64,000 bases of DNA, from contig NZ_ALBQ01000042.1 in NCBI RefSeq assembly GCF_000282895.1, positions 1-64,000 of the forward strand, written 5' to 3'. Below, in pieces: positions 57,971 through 64,000 of the stretch. The notes beneath the pieces were generated by a model. That model was given only the letters and a program-made list of their open reading frames with translations, did not search any database and was not told where the DNA came from. Numbering within the stretch: position 1 is the stretch's first letter; each line of letters begins with the position of its first letter. The DNA is from Sphingomonas sp. ATCC 31555. GTDB taxonomy: Bacteria; Pseudomonadota; Alphaproteobacteria; Sphingomonadales; Sphingomonadaceae. Position numbers and translations under genes: made by a program.

Positions 57971-59128
57971 TCAGCGCTTCTTCGGCGCGGCCGCCCGGCC
58001 GGTGGTCAGGCGATAGGTCATCACGTTGCGATAGGTCTGGCCGGGATCGAGTCGGGCGTTCGGAAAGCCCTTCTGGTTCGGCGAATCCGGGAAGATCTGC
58101 GGCTCCATCACGATCGCGTCGCCCTCGCGGTAGATGCGCTTGGCCTTGCCGTGCGTGGTACCGTCCAAGAAGTTGCCCGAGTAGAATTGCAGCCCGGGCT
58201 GGTTGGACCACAGCTCGAAACCGCGGCCGGATGCTGGATCATAGACCTTCGCCATCAGATGCTGGTCGCGGGTCACGGCGCGGCCGATCACCCAATTGTG
58301 GTCATAGCCTCGGCCAAAGACGATCTGCTGGTCGCGCGCATCGCGGACGCGCTCGCCGATCGGCTGGGGCGTGCGGAAATCGAACACCGTGCCCGCCACG
58401 CTCTTGAACTCGCCCGTGGGGATCGCACCGGCATCGGTAGGCAGATAGGTCTGTGCCGGGATGGTGACGCGGTGGCCCATCGCACCGTTCGCGGAGCCCT
58501 CGCCAGAGAGGTTCCAATAAGCGTGGTTGGTGATGTTGGCGATCGTCGGCGCATCGGTTTTCGCGACATATTCGATCGTCAGGTTGTTCTGCTCATCGAG
58601 CGCATAAGTGGCGTCGACGGTCATCGTGCCGGGATAGCCCTGATCGCCGTCGCGGCTGATCGCGCGCAGCGTCACCGAGGCGGTGGGGCCGTCCTTTACC
58701 GACACCACGTCCCACAGCAGCTTGTCGAAGCCGAGGGTGCCGCCGTGCAGCGCGTTCTTGCCGTCGTTGACCGGCGTCTGGAAGCTGCGCCCGTCGAGGC
58801 GGAACCTGCCCTCGGCGAGGCGATTGGCGAAGCGGCCCACGGTCGCGCCGAAATACTGCCCCTTGGCGAGATAGTCGGCCATGTTGTCATAGCCGAGGAT
58901 CACGTCCGCCTTGCGGCCGGCGCGATCGGGCATCACCAGCGACTGGAGCATTGCGCCATAGGCAACGACGGTCGCCGAAACGCCGCGCGCATTGGTGAGC
59001 GTGACCGACGTGACGGTGCGACCGTCCGCCATTTGCCCGAACGTGCCGCGCTTGGCGGTCGCCGCCTCGGCCGCGCTGGGAAGCGCAACCATTGCAGCGA
59101 TGCCGCCGATCGCCGTCAACATTCTCAT
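57971..59128 (-). CDS. galM: Exported aldose 1-epimerase (mutarotase)
   Basis: A 385-residue GalM with a signal peptide (cut near AAEAATA). It interconverts alpha and beta anomers of galactose and other aldoses. The catalytic His lies in ITNHAYWNLSG and the catalytic Glu in MEPQIFPDSPN; GRFANRLAEGRF and GYDHNWVIG are substrate-binding segments. Periplasmic mutarotases often accompany sugar-degrading loci. It is divergent from the TonB receptor, with which it shares the 259-bp promoter region. Confidence 0.92.
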   Translation of the reverse strand: MRMLTAIGGIAAMVALPSAAEAATAKRGTFGQMADGRTVTSVTLTNARGVSATVVAYGAMLQSLVMPDRAGRKADVILGYDNMADYLAKGQYFGATVGRFANRLAEGRFRLDGRSFQTPVNDGKNALHGGTLGFDKLLWDVVSVKDGPTASVTLRAISRDGDQGYPGTMTVDATYALDEQNNLTIEYVAKTDAPTIANITNHAYWNLSGEGSANGAMGHRVTIPAQTYLPTDAGAIPTGEFKSVAGTVFDFRTPQPIGERVRDARDQQIVFGRGYDHNWVIGRAVTRDQHLMAKVYDPASGRGFELWSNQPGLQFYSGNFLDGTTHGKAKRIYREGDAIVMEPQIFPDSPNQKGFPNARLDPGQTYRNVMTYRLTTGRAAAPKKR

Positions 59129-59271
59129 CGCCTGATCCTCCCGATGTTGTTCCGGCCATCGCTGGCCTCGCCCGCTGACGCGACGCCGCCGGGCAACTGC
59201 GTGCCTAACTGCCAGTTCAAGGAGGGCTTATCTATCTTACAAATACCAAAATCACATATGTTATGAAGGTT

Positions 59272-59302
59272 TTGCCGGTGTTCGGCGTTAGGTCTGATAA
59301 AT
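59272..59302 (+). promoter_or_regulatory. Possible promoter and GntR operator of the TonB receptor gene
   Basis: A candidate -35 TTGCCG (59272-59277) and -10 TGATAA (59295-59300) have 17-base spacing. The -10 lies within GGTCTGATAAAT, a one- to two-mismatch copy of GTC-N-GAC-AAAA found at the GH27 and GH2 promoters. It lies 86 bp upstream of the receptor start. Confidence 0.35.
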
Positions 59303-59387
59303 ACACGGCAAGCACCGTCCTCGCTGCGGATTGTGCACCATAACAAGCAATCCCACGCAACGACGCGGGAGAACAGGGGAGGTTGCA

Positions 59388-62162
59388 ATGACCATCAAGC
59401 CGCTTTTGTGCGCGTCCGTCTCCTTTGTTGTCGGGCTCTCGCTTCCACCGGCGGCATCTGCCCAGAGCGTCCAGGGCGCGCCCCAGCCGCAGACGTCCAG
59501 CGCCGACAGCATCAATCCCGCGTCGCCCGCGCCTGCCGTGCAGGAAATGGCGCCCGGGGAGGCGATCATCGTCACCGGCCTTCGTCGCAGCTTGCAGTCG
59601 GCGCAGTCGATCAAGCGCAACTCGGACGGCATCGTCGATGCGATCGTTGCGGAGGATATCGGCAAGCTCCCGGACACCTTCGCCTCCTCGGCGCTCCAGC
59701 GCATTGCTGGCGTCAACGTCACCCGCGGCGCCGGTGAAGCCGCCGGCGTGACCGTGCGCGGCCTGCCGGACCTGACCACCACCTATAACGGCCGCCAGAT
59801 CTTCACCGCGGAAGGCCGCTATGTCGCGATCCAGGACTTTCCGGCCGGCACCGTGGCGGCGCTGGAAGTGTACAAGTCCGGCCTCGCCAGTCAGATCGAA
59901 GGCGGCATCGCGGGCGCAGTGAACGTGCGCGGCCGGCGGCCCTTCGACTTCAAGGGCTTCGAGGTCTCAGGCTCGCTCAACGGGGTGCTGTCGCAGCAGT
60001 CGAAGGGCACGACCTGGAACGGGAACCTCCTGATCAGCGACCGGTGGGACACTGGGATCGGCGAAATGGGCCTTCTGGTGAATGGGTCCTATGTCGGCGT
60101 CAACTTCCTCGATTCGACCCGCGAACAGTCGCTGGTGATCGCGACCACCAACGCCGGCAACGCGCCTGCCGGTCAGGCGGGGCTGCGCTATCCCGATGCG
60201 CAGGGGATCTTTCTCGGCTATGGCGACCGCTGGCGCCCCTCGGCCAACGCCGCCTTCCAGTGGAAGCCGACGCCCGAGCTCGAAATCTATGCCGACGGCC
60301 TGTTTCAGGGGTTCCGCTCGCGCGATTACAACCGCTTCATGTTCATACCGATCTTCGGCGACGGACTGCAGCTGTCGAACATCACGACGCAGCAGAACAG
60401 CAACAAGATCGCCAGCATGACGGTGAGCGGCGCGTCGCGGCCGGACGGCTATAGCGGTTCGTTCAACGGCCACACCGATACTTATCAGGGCGGCGGCGGC
60501 GCGATTTGGACGCGCGACCGGCTGCGCATTTCGGCGGACGTCGCGTACACCGACAGCACGTACACCGCGAACAACGTGAACATCGACTATGCCGCGGCCA
60601 GCTCGCCCGTGCGCGAAGTGCAGTTCGAGGCGCCGGTGGACGGCGGCCCGACCCAGCGCTTCGTCAACTTCAGCCTCACCGATCCGGCCAACTTTATCAG
60701 CCGCGGCCTGTGGCAGGAGCTTCTGGTGGTGAGTGGCACCGACTGGCAGGCGCGCACCGATCTGTCCTATGACTTCGATGCCGGCTTCCTCAAGCGCATC
60801 GATGTCGGCCTGCGCTATTCCGATCGCAACGCGGGCCGCGACCTCGGCAATCTCTACATCAACAACGAAGCCGGCCGCGTTCCGCTGACGTCCTTGCCGG
60901 GCGCCGATGTGCGCCCCACGCGGCCGGGCTTCGCCTATAACGACGTGCAGCCCAACGTCGTCTATGCCGCCAGCACGCGCGACAGCATCCGCGACAATCT
61001 TCCGGCGCTGCGCAGCTTCTTCGGTGCGCCGGCCGGCATCCCGCCGTTCAACCCGGCCGAGACGTTCCGCGCCAACGAGAAGTCCTACGCCGCTTATGCC
61101 CAGGTGAAATACGGCTTCGATCTGGGCAACACGATCATCGACGGTGTGGTCGGCCTGCGCGCGGTGAAGACCAAGACGCAGATCAACGGTTTCTCCCGCG
61201 TGGAGGATGCCGGCGGCGTCGTCACCAACCCGCCGGTGAGCGCCAGCAACGACTATACCGACTATCTGCCGAACGCGAGCGCCCGCATCGCCTTCACCGA
61301 CAAGCTGCAGCTGCGCCTCGCCTTCACCCAGACGCGCACCCGGCCCAATTTCTTCGACCTGCGGCCGAACACCTCGCTCGGCCAGCCGGTGATCCTCGCC
61401 CCCGGCGATCCCTGCCTCGCCGATGCCACCGCCCCCGAATGCGTCGAGCGCCTGCGCCGCGGCGGATCGTCGGGCAATCCGTACCTCAAGCCGCTGACCT
61501 CGGACAATTACGACGCCAGCCTCGAATGGTACTTCTCGCGGTCGGGATCGTTCACCGCCGCGATCTTCCGCCACGACGCCAACGGCTTCCTAGCCACGAT
61601 CGACGATCGCACCCAGCCCGGCCTGCGGCTCGCCTCGCCGGTCAATCTCGGCAAGACCAAGCTGCAGGGCGCCGAGCTGACCTTCACCAGCTTCCTCGAC
61701 ATCGACGGGCTGCCGGACTGGGCCAAGGGCTTCGGCGTCCAGGCCAACGGCACCTATATCGACGCCAAGGGCGACCTGGTCCCCAATTTCGCCGCGACCT
61801 ATGGCAACCGCCAGCAGGCCTTCCCGGGCGTGTCGAAATGGTCGGGCAACATCGTCGCCCTGTACGAGAAGCCGCAATTCTCGGCGCGGGTCGCCTATAA
61901 CTACCGCTCGAAGTTCGTGTCCTTCTACAGCCTCGAGGCGCTCGACCCGATCGCCCACCCGGTGATCGAGAAGGGCCGCGGCCAGCTCGACCTGTCGGCG
62001 ACGGTCACCCCGGTCGAGAACATCACGATCGCGTTCGACGTGATCAACGTGCTCGGCAACCCGCTGCAGCGCTATCGCCAGTTCGACACTGGCGACAGCT
62101 ACACGCGGCAGGTGCTGTATCTCGAGCGCGCCTATTCGCTGGGCGTCCGCTTCCGCTTCTGA
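59388..62162 (+). CDS. TonB-dependent receptor, probably for oligosaccharides
   Basis: A 924-residue outer membrane transporter. Signal peptide (about 1-25, ending SASAQS region), an N-terminal segment EAIIVTGLRRSLQSAQSIKRN acting as the TonB-box/plug start, the plug domain (AEDIGKLPDTFASSALQRIAGVNV), then a 22-stranded barrel ending in LGVRFRF with terminal Phe. It is of the Sphingomonadales/Caudobacter large receptor type used for plant glycans. Linked to GH genes on both sides. Preceded by ggggagg. Substrate, probably an arabinogalactan fragment, is inferred from neighbours. Confidence 0.92.
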   Translation: MTIKPLLCASVSFVVGLSLPPAASAQSVQGAPQPQTSSADSINPASPAPAVQEMAPGEAIIVTGLRRSLQSAQSIKRNSDGIVDAIVAEDIGKLPDTFASSALQRIAGVNVTRGAGEAAGVTVRGLPDLTTTYNGRQIFTAEGRYVAIQDFPAGTVAALEVYKSGLASQIEGGIAGAVNVRGRRPFDFKGFEVSGSLNGVLSQQSKGTTWNGNLLISDRWDTGIGEMGLLVNGSYVGVNFLDSTREQSLVIATTNAGNAPAGQAGLRYPDAQGIFLGYGDRWRPSANAAFQWKPTPELEIYADGLFQGFRSRDYNRFMFIPIFGDGLQLSNITTQQNSNKIASMTVSGASRPDGYSGSFNGHTDTYQGGGGAIWTRDRLRISADVAYTDSTYTANNVNIDYAAASSPVREVQFEAPVDGGPTQRFVNFSLTDPANFISRGLWQELLVVSGTDWQARTDLSYDFDAGFLKRIDVGLRYSDRNAGRDLGNLYINNEAGRVPLTSLPGADVRPTRPGFAYNDVQPNVVYAASTRDSIRDNLPALRSFFGAPAGIPPFNPAETFRANEKSYAAYAQVKYGFDLGNTIIDGVVGLRAVKTKTQINGFSRVEDAGGVVTNPPVSASNDYTDYLPNASARIAFTDKLQLRLAFTQTRTRPNFFDLRPNTSLGQPVILAPGDPCLADATAPECVERLRRGGSSGNPYLKPLTSDNYDASLEWYFSRSGSFTAAIFRHDANGFLATIDDRTQPGLRLASPVNLGKTKLQGAELTFTSFLDIDGLPDWAKGFGVQANGTYIDAKGDLVPNFAATYGNRQQAFPGVSKWSGNIVALYEKPQFSARVAYNYRSKFVSFYSLEALDPIAHPVIEKGRGQLDLSATVTPVENITIAFDVINVLGNPLQRYRQFDTGDSYTRQVLYLERAYSLGVRFRF

Positions 62163-62182
62163 CCGGGCGGACGGAAGACCGC

Positions 62183-62208
62183 AGGGCGCGGCCATGGTGC
62201 TGCGCCCT
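62183..62208 (+). terminator. Intercistronic hairpin after the TonB receptor
   Basis: A 10-bp stem with one mismatch (agggcgcggc/gctgcgccct) and a 6-base loop lies between the receptor and the GH43 gene. It may reduce read-through or stabilise the receptor mRNA. No T-run follows. Confidence 0.4.
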
Positions 62209-62236
62209 CTTCGACACTGCCAGGTGAGGACATGGC

Positions 62237-63397
62237 ATGCGACGCTTCATCCTGGGATGCGGACTGGCCGCGATCCTCGCGGGCACGGCGCTCGCCGACA
62301 ATCCGCAATTCACCGGCGCCGACCCCCACGCCGTCTTCATCGGCAACGAGCTATGGATCTTCCCGACCGGCGGCCCCGGCGGCAGTTGGGCCGCAGACCG
62401 CTTCGGCGCCTTCTCCTCGCGTGACCTGCGGCGTTGGCGGGCGCGCGGCGAGCTGATCCGCCGCGACCAGATCACCTGGATCCAGGAGGACGGGGCACCC
62501 GCTCATTTTCTCTGGGCGCCGGCGATCGCTACACGGGGCGGCCGCTACTATCTTTACTTCTCGGTCGGGCCGCAGAACCCGACGCCCAGCCGCATCGGTG
62601 TGGCCGTCGCAGATCGGCCGGAGGGGCCATATCGCGACTTCGGACACCCCTTGATCGACGATGGCGGACACGGGTTCGAAGCTATCGATCCGATGGTGTT
62701 TGTCGATCCCCGCACGGGCAAGGCCTTCCTCTACGCAGGCGGCAGCGCGGGCGCGAAGCTGCGCCTTTGGGAACTCCGTGCCGACATGACGAGTATCGCC
62801 CGCGAGGTACCGGTCGCGACGCCGCCCCGATTTACGGAGGGTGCGTTCATGCATGTGCGTGGCGGCACCTATTATCTGTCGTACAGTCATGGGCGTTGGA
62901 ACGGCCCTGACTATTCGGTGCACTATGCCACCGCGCGCTCGCCGACCGGCCCCTGGGTCTATCGTGGCGCGGTTCTGAGGAGCGACGCGCGACATCAGGG
63001 ACCCGGTCATCACAGCTTCGTGCGTACCCCGTACGGTGAATGGCTGATCGTCTATCACCGCTGGGAGCGTGCGCGCGGCCCGGGCCCCTATGTGGGAAAG
63101 CGACAAATAGCGATCGATCGCGTGCGCTACGCAGGCGACGGCAAAATCCGTCCGGTAGTGATGACCGACGGCACGGCAGCACCCACGCTGCGAAAAGACC
63201 TCACGGCGCCGCGATCACCGAAGCGAGCTTTTTCAAGGCGGTCCAGCCGACCAGCACGCCTTGACCGCTGCGACAACATCGAGCCGTTCGCAGGATGGCG
63301 TTGGGATTCACGCAGCAGCCGAGCGGTACCATCTGACGCAACAGAGAATTGGCTGGCGGTATGGTCCCAGGGGATCCCAGGCCCATTGACGTCTTAG
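62237..63397 (+). CDS. GH43-like exported hydrolase with anomalous C-terminus
   Basis: A 386-residue protein with signal peptide MRRFILGCGLAAILAGTALA. The beta-propeller shows D29 in TGADPHAVF, D151 in EAIDPMVFVD and E201 in RFTEGAFMHV, the three GH43 acids. VMTDGTAAPTL (near residue 318) looks like the normal end. The last 65 residues are Arg/Ser/Pro-rich and unlike the family, suggesting a lost stop codon or a frameshift in the 3' part (63200-63397). It follows the TonB receptor on the same strand at 74 bp, so it is likely co-transcribed. Specificity may be galactan- or arabinan-related, but this is inference. Confidence 0.82.
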   Translation: MRRFILGCGLAAILAGTALADNPQFTGADPHAVFIGNELWIFPTGGPGGSWAADRFGAFSSRDLRRWRARGELIRRDQITWIQEDGAPAHFLWAPAIATRGGRYYLYFSVGPQNPTPSRIGVAVADRPEGPYRDFGHPLIDDGGHGFEAIDPMVFVDPRTGKAFLYAGGSAGAKLRLWELRADMTSIAREVPVATPPRFTEGAFMHVRGGTYYLSYSHGRWNGPDYSVHYATARSPTGPWVYRGAVLRSDARHQGPGHHSFVRTPYGEWLIVYHRWERARGPGPYVGKRQIAIDRVRYAGDGKIRPVVMTDGTAAPTLRKDLTAPRSPKRAFSRRSSRPARLDRCDNIEPFAGWRWDSRSSRAVPSDATENWLAVWSQGIPGPLTS

Positions 63398-63546
63398 CCC
63401 GTCAAACATGGAGCGGCCGCAAACAGCCCGTTGTCGGGAAGGGCGCCCCGAGGTGAAAGCGCCGGGCACTCAGATCATTGGGAAATTCGCTATGAACTAA
63501 CCCGAGGAGCCAGGTGAGCCGGCGCTTCCGATACAGACGCGTCCGT

Positions 63547-64000
63547 TCAGGTCCGTAGCGCGTAGAGCGCCGGCAGGAACACCAGCGTCAGGATCGTGCC
63601 GCCCAGGGTGCCGCCGATCAGCGTAACCGCCATCGAGCCCCAGAAGACTGACTGGATCAGCGGCATGAAGGCCAGCACCGCCGCCAGCGCGGTGAGGACC
63701 ACCGGTCGTGACCGCTGCACCGTTGCTTCCACCACCGCGTCATAAGGGTTCATCCCCAGCTTCTCGTTGTCGTGGATCTGGCCGATCAAGATCAGCGTGT
63801 TGGGCATCAGGATGCCGGCAAGTGCGATCAGCCCCAAGATGGCGTTGAAGCCGAACGGCTGGCCGGTCACGAGCAGCGTGGGGACGACGCCGATAGGGCC
63901 CAGCGAGGCGGTGGCGAGTACGATCCCCATCGCGGACAGGCTGCGAACCTGCAGGATGATCACGATCATCATCAGGAAGATCATGATCGGGAAGATCGGC
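63547..64000 (-). CDS. RND efflux pump inner membrane protein, C-terminal part
   Basis: The 3' end of a resistance-nodulation-division transporter gene; the frame runs open past base 64000. The visible about 151 residues hold the last four or five transmembrane helices of the AcrB fold, with LGLIALAGILMPNTLILIGQI, the loop VEATVQRSRPVVLTALAAVLAF and the closing GGTILTLVFLPALYALRT. Substrate class (HAE1 drug pump or other) cannot be told from this part. It is unrelated to the glycan genes and convergent with the GH43 gene. Confidence 0.9.
   Translation of the reverse strand, partial: PIFPIMIFLMMIVIILQVRSLSAMGIVLATASLGPIGVVPTLLVTGQPFGFNAILGLIALAGILMPNTLILIGQIHDNEKLGMNPYDAVVEATVQRSRPVVLTALAAVLAFMPLIQSVFWGSMAVTLIGGTLGGTILTLVFLPALYALRT

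Overview
This is a gene-dense, high-GC stretch of chromosome. It looks like a Sphingomonas-type alphaproteobacterium (order Sphingomonadales). The basis is the mix of families: an FnrN-like oxygen sensor, a full cbb3 oxidase locus, GatCAB, a degenerate dihydroorotase downstream of pyrB, a lysine/alanine-tailed trigger factor, a TonB receptor paired with secreted glycoside hydrolases, and several short proteins that I associate with sphingomonads from memory. The genus is an inference. No insertion sequence, phage, CRISPR array or rRNA was seen.

Layout. 1-2.6 kb: the 3' end of tRNA-Arg(CCT), an OmpW porin divergent from an Fnr-type regulator with a FixK/FNR-like box between them, and a universal stress protein. 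2.7-9.7 kb: a SWIB-domain protein, leuA, a chemoreceptor with an altered signalling tip, a pterin operon (folE, a PTR1-like reductase, folB) and a YceI protein. 9.7-18.4 kb: branched-chain amino acid genes (ilvB, ilvN, ilvC), miaA back-to-back with serB, a TPR/SPOR protein, and pyrB with a non-catalytic pyrC homologue. 18.5-30 kb: an orphan flagellin carrying two copies of an extra beta-rich domain, ruvX, a DUF3089 hydrolase, gatC-gatA and gatB separated by an inverted glycosyltransferase, a cyclophilin, two secreted unknowns, a Crp-type regulator and two small low-complexity proteins. 30.0-31.8 kb: tRNA-Leu(TAG) and tig.

31.9-41.9 kb is a carbohydrate locus. A GntR/FadR-type regulator sits with GH27 and GH30 genes on the minus strand, and GH2, GH51 and GH43 genes run on the plus strand. 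42-48 kb holds small proteins, a transglutaminase-like protein, a PHB-depolymerase-type esterase and a PAS/GAF hybrid histidine kinase. 48-56 kb is ccoNOQP-ccoGHIS on the minus strand, with most neighbouring genes overlapping. 56.8-63.4 kb is a second carbohydrate block: a clan GH-A hydrolase and an aldose 1-epimerase, divergent from a TonB-dependent receptor and a second GH43. The window ends inside an RND efflux pump gene.

The two carbohydrate blocks look like one system split by about 15 kb. The enzyme set (endo-beta-1,6-galactanase-like GH30, GH2 beta-galactosidase, GH51 arabinofuranosidase, GH43, GH27, mutarotase, TonB receptor) fits breakdown of type II arabinogalactan from plant cell walls. 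Three promoter regions, two in the first block and one in the second, carry the same short motif, GTC-N-GAY-AAAW, on top of or next to a plausible -10 box. I propose this as the operator of the GntR regulator. That proposal and the lone domain-inserted flagellin are the two observations I consider most worth following up.
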